Positions 47,199 through 56,166 of a stretch of DNA of 64,000 bases are shown here, piece after piece. A program made the position numbers and the translations under genes. Position 1 is the stretch's first letter; each line of letters opens with the position of its first letter. This DNA is from CAVURS01 sp963795385 (GTDB lineage Bacteria > Actinomycetota > Actinomycetes > Actinomycetales > CAVURS01). The notes under the pieces are model-generated. The model ran no database searches and was not told the DNA's origin. It was given only the letters and a program-made list of their open reading frames with translations. The stretch lies in contig CAWCHK010000013.1 in NCBI GenBank assembly GCA_963795385.1, positions 58,940-122,939 on the forward strand. Direction: 5' to 3'.

Positions 47199-48805
47199 GC
47201 CGATCCCTTCTCCACGACCAGCTCCACGACCAGCTCCGAGTGCACCTGCGGGCCGAGCGCGGCGACGAGAGCGGCGCGCACGGCCTCGACCTCCTGGGCC
47301 AGCCCCGAGTCCTCACCGCGGGCCAGACCGCCGACCCGCACCAAGGTACGCCGCGCGCCCACGCCGTCCGGCCGGGGGTCGAGCCGGACGAAGACCCGCC
47401 GCCGGCGCACGGACAGCGACAGGACCAGGCCCAGGATGGCCAGCAGCGCGAAGACCAGCGCGCCGTTCTTCCCCGGGTCGTGGCGCACCGTCAGCCCGGC
47501 GTACCGGACGACCCCGTCGAAGGTCACGCTGCCCTTGCCGCCGAGCAGCTGCACGGTCTGTCCGGGCGCGAGAGTGAGGACCGGCCCGCCGGACGCCGAG
47601 ACCAGCGGCGTCATCCTGTCGGTGTTGAGCAGGTAGATCGACGGCGTCCGGGCCAGCTGCAGGTCGCCCTCGTACGCCGAGAGCAGCAGGCGCGGGTTGC
47701 CGAGCGCCGGGAAGGCCGAGGTCGGGTTGCCCGCGGCGTCCAGCGCGGCCGTCGGGAGGAAGACCCCGCTCAGGCCCAGCGACAGGGGCCGGGCCGCAGT
47801 CACCTTGACGACGCCGACCGAGCGGTAGTCGCTGTCCTGCGGCAGGAACGGCGTGGCCTGGGAGTAGACCACCTGCCCCGTCGAGTCCCGCACGGTGATG
47901 ACGGGCGCGTAGCCGTTGCCGAGCAGGAAGACCTTGGTGCCCGAGATGTTCAGCGGGTGGTTGACCGACAGGGCCTCGCGCCGGGTCGAGCCGTCGCCCT
48001 CCCGCACGTCGACGCTGGCCGCGAACTCGCTCGGCGCGCCGATCTCGCCGCCGCTCGTCTGGAACTTCACGTCCATGGCCGCCACGTGCAGCGAGAAGGG
48101 CGGCAGCTGCTCGGAGCTCACCCACGGCCCCAGGTCGAGGGTGTTGTACGCGCCGACCGCGTCGACGGTGGTCGAGCCCACGGGGACGATCACGTCGCCC
48201 CGCCAGCCCCACAGATGCCCCGCTGCCACCGACAGCAGCAGGCCGACCAGGGACAGGTGGAACGCCAGGTTGCCGAGCTCGCGGAGGCGTCCGCGCTCGG
48301 CCGAGACGGCCCGCCCGTCCTCCTGCACAGTCACGCGATACCGCCTGCGGCGCAACAGCTTTGCCACCACGGCGGCCTGGTCCTGGAGCGGCCCGGCGAC
48401 CGGCTCCACCTCCACGACCGCGTTCTCCGGCAGCCGCTCGGGCCGCACGGGTGTCCGGGCCAGGGGCGCGCGGAGGGCGGTCGCCTGCTGGAACGTCCGC
48501 GGCACGAGGCAGCCCACCAGCGAGACGAAGAGCAGCAGGTAGATCGCCGAGAACCAGACTGAGCTGTAGACGCTGAACGCACCGACCCGGTCCAGCCACG
48601 GCCCGAGGTCGCGGTGGTCCTGGAGGTAGATCGCGACCTTGGACTCGTCGATCCCCCGCTGCGGCAGGATCGAGCCCGGGACGGCCGCGACGGCGAGCAG
48701 GAGGAGCAGGAAGAGCGCCGTCCGCATGCTGGTGAGCTGGCGCCAGACCCAGCGGACCGTGCCCCAGGCCCCCAGCCGCGGCAGGGTGACGTCGGCTCGG
48801 CTCAT
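47195..48805 (-). CDS. resB: Cytochrome c biogenesis protein ResB
   Basis: System II partner of CcsA (536 aa). Hydrophobic segments near the start (MRTALFLLLLLAVAAVPGSI, then LPQRGID), at SVWFSAIYLLLFVSLVGCLV and near residue 165, a large outer domain from about 180 to 450, and a last helix LVFALLAILGLVLSLSVRRR. The N-terminal motif and domain order are those of ResB/Ccs1. It follows ccdA with a 1-nt gap, in the operon tlpA-ccdA-resB-ccsA. Confidence 0.93.
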   Translation of the reverse strand: MSRADVTLPRLGAWGTVRWVWRQLTSMRTALFLLLLLAVAAVPGSILPQRGIDESKVAIYLQDHRDLGPWLDRVGAFSVYSSVWFSAIYLLLFVSLVGCLVPRTFQQATALRAPLARTPVRPERLPENAVVEVEPVAGPLQDQAAVVAKLLRRRRYRVTVQEDGRAVSAERGRLRELGNLAFHLSLVGLLLSVAAGHLWGWRGDVIVPVGSTTVDAVGAYNTLDLGPWVSSEQLPPFSLHVAAMDVKFQTSGGEIGAPSEFAASVDVREGDGSTRREALSVNHPLNISGTKVFLLGNGYAPVITVRDSTGQVVYSQATPFLPQDSDYRSVGVVKVTAARPLSLGLSGVFLPTAALDAAGNPTSAFPALGNPRLLLSAYEGDLQLARTPSIYLLNTDRMTPLVSASGGPVLTLAPGQTVQLLGGKGSVTFDGVVRYAGLTVRHDPGKNGALVFALLAILGLVLSLSVRRRRVFVRLDPRPDGVGARRTLVRVGGLARGEDSGLAQEVEAVRAALVAALGPQVHSELVVELVVEKGSA

Positions 48806-48806
48806 G

Positions 48807-49565
48807 TCACACCGCCACGCTGAACTGCGCCAGCCGCTGCACGTCGTGCATCAGGTTGGTCCAGACTCCGGTGACCAGCAGGACGCCGACGGCGACCAGC
48901 AGGACCCCGCCGAGGATCTGCACGGCCCGCTGCCGTCGCCGGAGCGCCGACCAGACCCGGGCCAGCCGCCCGAACGCGAGCGCGGTCACCAGGAACGGCA
49001 CCCCCAGGCCGAGGCAGTACGCCGTCGCGAGCGTCGCCCCCCGGGTCGCGCTGGCGTGGTTGTCGCTGGTGGCCAGGAAGAGCACGGCACTGAGGGTCGG
49101 GCCGATGCAGGGGATCCAGCCGAGGCCGAAGACGGCACCCAGCAGCGGCGCACCGACCAGCCCGGCCGCCGGCCGCCAGCGGGGCCGCCACTCCCGCTCG
49201 CTGCCCGGGAACCAGCCGACGAACACCAGGCCGAGGACGATCGTGATGGCGCCCAGCACTCGGGTCAGCAGCACCTGGTGGACCAGCAGCAGCCGGCCGA
49301 TCCCGCCGAACGCCGCCGCCAGCGTGACGTAGACCGCTGTGAAGCCGAGGACGAAAAGCGTTGCGCCAGCTAGCATCCGGCCCTTGCGCTGCCGCTCGAG
49401 GTCGACCCCGGTCAGGCCGGTGACGTAGCCGAGGTAGCCCGGCACGAGCGGCAGGACGCAAGGGGAGGCGAAGGACACGAAGCCGGCGAGCGCACTCACC
49501 GCCAGGGCGAGCGGCAGCGAGCCGGTCTGCGCGATGCCGGGCAGCGAGTCGGCCGGGAGGCTCAC
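48807..49565 (-). CDS. ccdA: Thiol-disulfide exchange membrane protein CcdA
   Basis: Six-helix membrane protein (252 aa) that passes electrons from cytoplasmic thioredoxin to the outer face to keep apocytochrome c cysteines reduced. The two active-site cysteines are visible: FVSFASPCVLPLVPGYLGY near residue 30 and GLGWIPCIGPTLSAVLFLA near 145. GTG 49565 overlaps the tlpA stop. Normal length and motifs. Confidence 0.94.
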   Translation of the reverse strand: MSLPADSLPGIAQTGSLPLALAVSALAGFVSFASPCVLPLVPGYLGYVTGLTGVDLERQRKGRMLAGATLFVLGFTAVYVTLAAAFGGIGRLLLVHQVLLTRVLGAITIVLGLVFVGWFPGSEREWRPRWRPAAGLVGAPLLGAVFGLGWIPCIGPTLSAVLFLATSDNHASATRGATLATAYCLGLGVPFLVTALAFGRLARVWSALRRRQRAVQILGGVLLVAVGVLLVTGVWTNLMHDVQRLAQFSVAV

Positions 49566-50134
49566 CCCGAGGACCCCTTCAGGACGTCGTCGACCAGGCC
49601 CACGAGCGTGGAGGTGTCCACCGGGGCGAGCACGCGGGCGGCGAGCCGGCCCTGTTGGTCGAGGACGATCGTGACCGGCGGAGCGGGCGCCTTCCCCTTG
49701 AGCTGCAGCAGGAACTGGCCGCCGTCCCACGCCAGCGACGGGTAGCCCAGGCCGTTCGCCTTCATGTACGCCGCGCCGGTCTTCGGTCCCTCCTGGGCGT
49801 CGAGGCCGAGGAACTCCACCCCGCGGCCCTCGAGCTGCTGCCAGGCGGCCTTGAGGTCCGGCGTCTCCTTCACGCACGGCGGGCACCACGAACCCCAGTA
49901 GTTGAGGACCACGACCTTCCCCCGGTACGACGCGGTGCTGAGCGGCTGGCCGTCCAGCGTCGTGCCGCTCACCGTGAGGGCGGCCTTCCGGTCAGCCGCG
50001 GCGACCCGCTCCACGGTGCTGCCGGAGGCGTTCTGTCCCGACGAGTTCGCTTGCGCCCCCAGGGAGCTGCGACCGCAGGAGGCCGTCACGGCCAGGGCGG
50101 CGACGGCGAGCACGGCAGCGAGGGACCGCCTCAC
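49562..50134 (-). CDS. TlpA/ResA-type thioredoxin lipoprotein
   Basis: Exported thioredoxin-fold protein (190 aa) that reduces apocytochrome c. The N-terminus has a signal with a lipobox (ALAVTASCGRS, Cys near residue 20), so it is a likely lipoprotein. The active site is NYWGSWCPPCVKETPDL, with the WCPPC of the ResA group. GTG 50134 overlaps the phosphatase stop. It is the partner of CcdA in the operon. Confidence 0.93.
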   Translation of the reverse strand: MRRSLAAVLAVAALAVTASCGRSSLGAQANSSGQNASGSTVERVAAADRKAALTVSGTTLDGQPLSTASYRGKVVVLNYWGSWCPPCVKETPDLKAAWQQLEGRGVEFLGLDAQEGPKTGAAYMKANGLGYPSLAWDGGQFLLQLKGKAPAPPVTIVLDQQGRLAARVLAPVDTSTLVGLVDDVLKGSSG

Positions 50135-50822
50135 GCGCCCGCCACGGTGCCGGCGCCCGGCAGCAGGGACGCGGCGGGCTCGGCGTAGCTCAGCGAGACC
50201 AGCCGGTCCCCGTCGTACGACAGCGTGGTCACCGAGCACAGCGAGCACTCGCGCTTGCGGGGGTCGTGCCACAGGTGCCGGCCCTCGAGGTGCAGCCGGC
50301 TGACCCACACCGGGAGCTGGTGCGAGACCAGGACGGCCTCGCGCCCCGGACCGGCCGCGCGGGCCGCGCCCAGGGTCGTCGCGACCGCCCGCATCATCCG
50401 GGCCGCGATGTCCACGTAGGGCTCGCCCCAGCTCGGCCGGAACGGGTTGACCAGCCGCGGCCAGTGCCGGGGGTGGCGCAGGACCCGTCGCCCACCCCGA
50501 ACGCCATGCCCTGGAAGTGGTTGCCGGCCTCGATCAGGTCCTCGTCGGTGCCGACGTCCAGGCCGTGCCGCTGGGCGATCGGGCCCGCGGTCTCCTGGGC
50601 CCGCTCCAGCGGCGACGACGTGACCAGGGCGATGTCGCGACCGGCCAGGTGGTCGGCCACCATCTGCGCCATGGCCTGGCCGCGATCGCTCAGGTGGTAG
50701 TCCGGCAGCCGGCCGTAGAGCACGCCCTTCGGGTTGAAGACCTCGCCGTGCCGGACCAGGTGGACGGTCGTGTGGCTGGTCGGTCGAGGGCTCGCCGGCG
50801 GGGTCGACGGCTCGGGGGTCAT
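50131..50822 (-). CDS. Histidine phosphatase-family protein (one frame break)
   Basis: Phosphoglycerate-mutase-like phosphatase of about 230 residues. The catalytic motif is VHLVRHGEVFNPKGVLYGRL near residue 22 and the second histidine is in EAVLVSHQLPVWVSRL. The two are in different frames; one shift near 50485 joins them. Such a gene between hemL and tlpA is a recurrent actinobacterial arrangement. Its substrate is unknown. ATG 50822 overlaps the hemL stop. Confidence 0.85.
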
Positions 50823-52201
50823 GCGCCGATTGTCGCAGCGGCGCGAGCCGCCGCGGGCAGCGCGTCCAGGACCCGGTCGACCGCCCGCTCGTCGTGGGCG
50901 CCGGAGACGAACCAGGCTTCGAACGCGCTGGGAGGCAGGTGGACCCCCCCTGCGAGCATCGCGTGGAAGAACGCCCGGTGCCGGGCGACGTCCTGGGTGG
51001 CTGCGGCGGCGTAGTCGTGGACCGGACGGTCGGTGAAGAAGATGCTGAACATGCTGGCCGCGTGCTGTACGACGTGCGGCACCCCCTCGGCCGCGAGCGC
51101 CGTCGACGCGGCCCGGCTGATCGTCTCCGCCACCCGGTCCAGGTGACGGTAGAGCTCGGGGCCGCACAGCTGCAGGGTGGCCAGGCCGGCCGCCGTCGCG
51201 ACCGGATTACCGGACAGGGTGCCGGCCTGGTAGACCGGCCCCTCGGGCGCCAGCAGGGCCATCACGTCGGCGCGGCCGCCGAACGCCGCGACCGGGAAGC
51301 CGCCGCCCATGACCTTGCCGAACGTGAACAGGTCCGGCGGCCCGCTCTCGTAGGGTCCCTCGACGCCGTACCAGCCGGCCGCCGAGCAGCGGAAGCCGGT
51401 CATCACCTCGTCCGAGACCAGCAGCGCGCCGTGGGCCGCGGTCGTGCGGCGCAGCGCCTCCGTCCACCCCGGCGCCGGCGGGACGACGCCCATGTTGCCC
51501 GCCGCCGCCTCGGTGATGACGCAGGCGATCTCCTCACCCTCGCGCTCGAACGCCGCGGTCAGCGCCTCGACGTCGTTGAACGGCAGCACGATGGTCTCGG
51601 CCGCGCTGGCACCGGTCACGCCGGGGCTGTCCGGGAGGCCGAACGTCGCGAGGCCGCTGCCGGCGCTGGCCAGCAGCGCGTCGACGTGGCCGTGGTAGCA
51701 CCCGGCGAACTTGACCACCTTGGAGCGGCCGGTGAACCCGCGGGCCAGCCGGACGGCGCTCATCGTGGCCTCGGTGCCGCTGCTGACCAGGCGCAGCTGC
51801 TCGACCGGCCCGACCCGGCCGACGATCTCCTCGGCCAGGACGACCTCGCGCTCGGTCGGCGTCCCGAACGAGAAGCCGGACCTCGCGGCCTCGGTCACTG
51901 CCGCCAGGACCTGCGGGTGGGCGTGGCCGAGGATCATCGGCCCCCACGAGCCGATCAGGTCGACGTACTCCCGCCCGTCGGCGTCGGTCAGCCAGGCGCC
52001 GCGCGCGGAGGCGATGAACCGTGGCGTACCGCCGACGGCCCGGAAGGCCCGGACCGGGGAGTTGACCCCGCCCGGCGTGACGGCCCGGGCCCGCTCGAAC
52101 AGGGCCGCGCTGGCCGGCGCCTCGTAGGGGTGGTCGAGGGGAGTCTCGGGCGGGATCTGGCCGGACTCATCGACGGGGTTCTCGTGGGGGGAGGCACTCA
52201 C
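50819..52201 (-). CDS. hemL: Glutamate-1-semialdehyde 2,1-aminomutase
   Basis: PLP enzyme (460 aa) that converts glutamate-1-semialdehyde to 5-aminolevulinate, the C5 route started by HemA. Motifs: GGVNSPVRAFRAVGGTPRFI near residue 43, LVSSGTEATMSAVRLARGFT near 135, CYHGHVDALLASAGSG, and the Schiff-base lysine in LFTFGKVMGGGFPVAAFGG near 295. The N-terminal 30 residues are not conserved. GTG 52201 lies 6 nt after GAGAAT. Uninterrupted. Confidence 0.96.
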   Translation of the reverse strand: MSASPHENPVDESGQIPPETPLDHPYEAPASAALFERARAVTPGGVNSPVRAFRAVGGTPRFIASARGAWLTDADGREYVDLIGSWGPMILGHAHPQVLAAVTEAARSGFSFGTPTEREVVLAEEIVGRVGPVEQLRLVSSGTEATMSAVRLARGFTGRSKVVKFAGCYHGHVDALLASAGSGLATFGLPDSPGVTGASAAETIVLPFNDVEALTAAFEREGEEIACVITEAAAGNMGVVPPAPGWTEALRRTTAAHGALLVSDEVMTGFRCSAAGWYGVEGPYESGPPDLFTFGKVMGGGFPVAAFGGRADVMALLAPEGPVYQAGTLSGNPVATAAGLATLQLCGPELYRHLDRVAETISRAASTALAAEGVPHVVQHAASMFSIFFTDRPVHDYAAAATQDVARHRAFFHAMLAGGVHLPPSAFEAWFVSGAHDERAVDRVLDALPAAARAAATIGA

Positions 52202-52207
52202 CGGGCC

Positions 52208-52213
52208 ATTCTC
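52208..52213 (-). promoter_or_regulatory. Candidate -10 of hemL (leaderless)
   Basis: GAGAAT on the minus strand, 6 nt before GTG 52201, in the 39-bp gap after marR. Confidence 0.3.
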
Positions 52214-52240
52214 GCCCAGGCCGTGGTCGGCCCGACCGGG

Positions 52241-52777
52241 TCAGGCGCCTTCGAGGTGGCGGCGAACGCCCTCCAGCGCCTCGCCCAGGGCCAGGAACTG
52301 CTCCCGGGTCATCTGGTCCAGCAGGTTGCGCCGGACGCCGTTCACGTGGCTGCGCGCGGCCGTGTCCAGCGCGCCGAAGCCCTCCTCGGTCATCACGCAC
52401 AGCACCCCGCGCCGGTCGTCCGGACTGGCCTGTCGGCGGACGTACCCCCGGCTCTCCAGCCGGCCGACCGTGTGGGTGAGCCGGCTGCGCGAGTTGACCA
52501 CGCTCTCGGCGAGCTCGGACATCCGGGCCGACCGGCACGGCCGCTCGGACAGGTTGACCAGGATCTCGTACTCGTCGTGGCTGACCCCGTGGCACGCCAG
52601 GTCGCGCTGGATCGCGCCGTCGAGCAACCTGGTGGCCCGGACGTAGGAGCGCCAGGCCCGCTGCTCGTCGTCGTCGAGCCACTGCACGCCGGCCCCGGCA
52701 TCGGCCTCGGCAGCGTCCTCGCCGGGCGGCGCGTCGGCCGTCGCAGCCGCCTTGGCATCGGCCATCGCATCGGTCAT
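52241..52777 (-). CDS. MarR-family transcriptional regulator
   Basis: 178-aa winged-helix repressor. An Ala/Asp-rich head of about 30 residues precedes the domain: AWRSYVRATRLLDGAIQRDL, HDEYEILVNLSERP, MSELAESVVNSRSRLTHTVG (recognition helix) and LESRGYVRRQASPDDRRGVL (wing). It diverges from yceI, with palindromic motifs in between, so it very likely controls yceI and itself. ATG 52777 is 6 nt after a perfect TAGGAT, so its mRNA is probably leaderless. Confidence 0.92.
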   Translation of the reverse strand: MTDAMADAKAAATADAPPGEDAAEADAGAGVQWLDDDEQRAWRSYVRATRLLDGAIQRDLACHGVSHDEYEILVNLSERPCRSARMSELAESVVNSRSRLTHTVGRLESRGYVRRQASPDDRRGVLCVMTEEGFGALDTAARSHVNGVRRNLLDQMTREQFLALGEALEGVRRHLEGA

Positions 52778-52783
52778 GCCGCA

Positions 52784-52789
52784 ATCCTA
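52784..52789 (-). promoter_or_regulatory. Candidate -10 of marR (leaderless)
   Basis: TAGGAT on the minus strand, 6 nt before ATG 52777. Confidence 0.55.
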
Positions 52790-52796
52790 TCCCGTC

Positions 52797-52851
52797 AGTA
52801 GTTGAAAGTTGGAACAACCTGGCCTAGGGTGTGGTTGAAGGAGCAACTACC
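52797..52851. promoter_or_regulatory. yceI promoter with nested MarR-type operators
   Basis: Plus-strand promoter TTGAAA (52802-52807), 17-nt spacer, TAGGGT (52825-52830). Two inverted repeats with the same half-site overlap it: GTTG-N3-CAAC at 52808-52818 in the spacer and GTTG-N6-CAAC at 52834-52847 at about the start point. An outer pair GTAGTTG/CAACTAC brackets the block. The divergent marR is the obvious binding protein. Confidence 0.6.
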
Positions 52852-52899
52852 TGGGCCGTCCGGTCCAGGAGAGAGTCCTACCGAGGAGAGTTCTTCGCA

Positions 52900-53520
52900 A
52901 TGACCACAGCCACTGAGACCGTCACCACCCCGTCCGGCCGCACCATCGAGGGCCTGGTGCCGGGAGTCTGGACCGTCGACCCCTCGCACTCGGAGGTCGG
53001 TTTCACCGCCCGCCACCTGATGGTGAGCAAGGTGCGTGGCCGCTTCACCGACTACACCGCGAGCATCACCGTCGCCCCCAACGTCCTGGACTCGACGGTC
53101 GAGGCCGTCGTCCAGCTGGACAGCGTGGACACCCGCGACGAGAAGCGCGACGGGCACCTGAAGTCGGCCGACTTCTTCCACGTCGAGGAGCACCCGACCA
53201 TGACCTTCCGGTCCACGGGCATCCGCGAGCACGGCAGTGACTTCTACCTCGACGGTGACCTGACCATCCGCGGCACCACGCACCCGGTCACCTTCGACCT
53301 GGAGTTCAACGGCGTCGCCGCCGCCCCGTGGGGCGGGCAGACCGCCGGCTTCTCCGCCGAGACCGAGATCAACCGCAAGGACTGGGGCCTGGAGTGGAAC
53401 GTCGCCCTGGAGTCCGGCGGCGTGGTGGTCAGCGAGAAGATCAAGATCAGCCTCGAGATCGAGCTGGCGGCCCCGCAGGCCGAGCCGGCCGACGCGGCCG
53501 AGGGTTCGACCGAGGCCTGA
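52900..53520 (+). CDS. YceI-family polyisoprenoid-binding protein
   Basis: 206-aa lipocalin-like protein of the YceI family, which binds polyisoprenoid chains. Motifs: GVWTVDPSHSEVGFTARHLM near residue 25, SKVRGRFTDY, RDGHLKSADFFHVEEHPTMT near 88, and FSAETEINRKDWGLEWNVAL near 155. No signal peptide, so cytoplasmic. ATG 52900 is set by GAGGAG 12-17 nt upstream. In a window devoted to polyprenyl quinone synthesis, isoprenoid binding is suggestive, but most actinobacterial YceI proteins are uncharacterised. Confidence 0.92.
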   Translation: MTTATETVTTPSGRTIEGLVPGVWTVDPSHSEVGFTARHLMVSKVRGRFTDYTASITVAPNVLDSTVEAVVQLDSVDTRDEKRDGHLKSADFFHVEEHPTMTFRSTGIREHGSDFYLDGDLTIRGTTHPVTFDLEFNGVAAAPWGGQTAGFSAETEINRKDWGLEWNVALESGGVVVSEKIKISLEIELAAPQAEPADAAEGSTEA

Positions 53521-53552
53521 CCCTCAGGAGTAGCGCCACCGCAGGACCACGG

Positions 53553-53591
53553 GACCGCCCGGTTGCTCAGCTGTCGAGCAGCCGGGCGGTC
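53553..53591. terminator. Bidirectional hairpin between yceI and hemB
   Basis: Perfect 10-bp arms GACCGCCCGG (53553-53562) and CCGGGCGGTC (53582-53591), with a further inner pairing TGCTC/GAGCA. It overlaps the hemB stop codon and would end both convergent transcripts. No T-tract. Confidence 0.65.
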
Positions 53592-54540
53592 TCCTGTGCG
53601 TAGTAGGTGAGGATCACCGAGGCGCCGGCCCGGCGGATCGAGGTCAGGGTCTCCAGGATCGCCCGCTCGCGGTCGATGCCGCCCGCGGCCGCGGCCGCCT
53701 CGAGCATCGCGTACTCCCCCGAGACCTGGTAGGCCGCAACGGGTACGTCGACCTCGTCGGCCACCACGCGGACGATGTCGAGGTAAGGCAGGGCCGGCTT
53801 GACCATGACGATGTCCGCGCCCTCGGCGACGTCCAGCCGCACCTCGCGCAGGGCCTCGGCCCGGCTGCCGGCCGGGTCCTGCTGGTAGGTCGTCCGGTCG
53901 CCCTCCAGGGTCGACTCGACGGCGTCGCGGAACGGCCCGAAGAACGCGGAGGCGTACTTGGCGGCGTAGGCGAGCAGGACGGCGTCGGTGTGGCCCTCGG
54001 CGTCGAGTGCCGACCGGACGAACCCGACCTGGCCGTCCATCATCCCGGACAGACCCAGGACGTGCGCCCCGGCGGCGTACTGGGCCAGCCCCATCGCGGC
54101 GTACCGCTCCAGCGTCGCGTCGTTGTCGACCCGGCCGCGGGAGTCCAGCACCCCGCAGTGGCCGTGGTCGGTGAACTCGTCCAGGCACAGGTCCGACATC
54201 ACGACCAGGCCGTCGCCGACCGCGTCCCGGACCGCCCGCAGGCCGGCGTTCAGGATGCCGTCCGGGTCGTCCGCGCCGGTGCCGGTCGCGTCCCGCGTCG
54301 TCGGGACGCCGAAGACCATCAGGCCGCCGATGCCCGCGGCCAGCGCCCCCGCGCCGCCTCGGCCAGCGAGGCCAGCGGGTGGTGCGCGACGCCCGGCATC
54401 GAGCCGATCGGCTCGGGCTCGGCGAGGCCCTCCTTGACGAAGACCGGCAGCACCAGCTCGGCCGGGTCCAGCCGCGACGGCCTGCACCAGCCGCCGCAGT
54501 CGCGGGCGTCTGGCGCAGCCGTCGCGGCCGCTGGAGTCAT
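53567..54540 (-). CDS. hemB: Porphobilinogen synthase (one or more frame breaks near the 5' end)
   Basis: 5-Aminolevulinate dehydratase (about 324 aa) that joins two 5-aminolevulinates into porphobilinogen. From GGLMVFGVPTTRDATGTGAD on, the frame is intact: VVMSDLCLDEFTDHGHCGVL (metal/active-site region), LAYAAKYASAFFGPFRDAVE (first lysine), ADIVMVKPALPYLDIVRVVA (Schiff-base lysine) and YQVSGEYAMLEAAAAAGGID. The N-terminal 60 residues (LVLPVFVKEGLAEPEPIGSM) are in another frame; the shift is near 54355. ATG 54540 overlaps the cobA-hemD stop. Confidence 0.92.
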
Positions 54541-56166
54541 TTCGCCTTGCGCCGCGTCGCGCCCTTGCGCTGGCTCGGGCGCAGGACGGGCTCGCCGGAC
54601 TCGGCGGCGCTGCGGCTGCAGGCCGGAGCCGTACTCCGCCAGGGCCGCGACCAGCGACTCGGCGCTGGCCTCGGAGGCCAGGACGTCGACGTGCAGGCCG
54701 TGCTCCTCGGCGGTCTTGGCCGTTGCCGGGCCGATCGCCGCGACGACCGTCGACGGGTGCGGCTTGCCGGCGATGCCCACCAGGTTGCGGACGGTGGAGC
54801 TCGATGTGAAGACGACGGCGTCGAACCGGCCCGACTTGATCGCGTCACGGACTGCGGGTGCCGGTGGGGCGGCCCGGACCGTCCGGTACGCCGTGACGTC
54901 GTCGACCTCCCAGCCGATGTCCTGCAGGCCAGCCACCAGGGTGTCCGTCGCGATGTCGGCCCGGGGCAGGAACACCCGGTTGATCGGGTCGAGAACGTCG
55001 TCGTACGGCGGCCAGTCCTCGAGCAGGCCGTGCGCCGACTGCTCGCCACTGGGCGTCAGGTCGGGCTGGATACCCCACTCCTGCAACGCCTTTGCCGTCA
55101 CTCCGCCGACGGCGGCGACCTTGAGGCCGGAGAACGCGCGGGCGTCCAGCCCGAACTCCTCGAACCGCTCGCGCACGGCCTTGACCGCGTTGACGCTGGT
55201 GAAGCCGACCCACTCGTAGCGCCCGGTGACCATGCCCTTGATCGCGCGCTCCATCTGCTGCGGGGTCCGCGGGCGACTCCACGCTGATGGTCGGCACGAC
55301 CGAGCAGACGGCGCCGAACTCGGCCAGCCGGTCGGTCATCGAGCCGGCCTGCTCGCGGGTGCGGGGCACCAGGATCCGCCAGCCGAACAGCGGCTTGGTC
55401 TCGAACCAGGAGAGCTGGTCGCGCAGACGCGGCCGTGGAGCCGACGACGGCCATCAGCGGCTTGGCCATCCGGGCGGCCCGGGCCGCCTTCACGGCGGCG
55501 AGGAGCGGGCGCGGACACCGTGCGCTGCTCGACCGTCGTGCCCTGCTCGGTCAGGATCACCGGCGTCTGCGGGTCGCGGCCGGCGTCGAGCAGGGCCGAC
55601 AGGGTGGCGATGACACCGTCGGGCGAGCCGAGCAGCACCGCCGTGACGTCGGAGGCCGTGGCTCCCGAGACGTCGACGCCGGCCTGGGCCGGGTGGATGA
55701 CGTGGATGGCGCGGGTCTTGGCGTCGGTCAGGGGCACGCCGGCGTAGGCGGGCACGGCCGAGATGGCCGAGACGCCGGGGACGACCTCGAACGGCACCTG
55801 GGCCTTGAGGCAGGCCAGGGCCTCCTCCGCCAGGCCGTTGAAGCTGGCGCCGTCGCCATCCAGCAGGCGGACGACCCGGGCCGCCGACTTGGCGGCCTTG
55901 ACCACCAGCTTGGCCCGGGTCGCCCGGGTGAGCGGCTGCCCGTCGTCGCCGAAGCCGGCGTCGAGCACCTCGACGTCCGGCCGCGCGTAGCGGGTCAGCA
56001 GGTCCTCGCGGGACAGCTGGTCGATCACGATCACGTCGGCCTGCGCGAGCAGGTCGACCGCGCGAACGGTCAGCAGGCCGAGGTCGCCGGGTCCGGCACC
56101 GACGAAGCTGACCGTCCCGATGGGGCGGGCCGTCCTGCGCGTCGGGTTGGGGGGCGTGGGTGTCAC
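54537..56166 (-). CDS. Fused uroporphyrinogen-III C-methyltransferase / uroporphyrinogen-III synthase (frame-disrupted)
   Basis: Two-domain CobA-HemD protein of about 540 residues, as in streptomycetes. N-terminal SUMT: VSFVGAGPGDLGLLTVRAVD near residue 20, VVPGVSAISAVPAYAGVPLT, and VILTEQGTTVEQRTV. C-terminal HemD: LFGWRILVPRTREQAGSMTD, GRYEWVGFTSVNAVKAVRER, VAAVGGVTAKALQEWGIQPD and DAVVFTSSSTVRNLVGIAGK. It ends with a basic tail (RKGATRRKAK). At least four frame changes (near 54600, 55265, 55435 and 55505). GTG 56166 overlaps the hemC stop. Confidence 0.86.
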
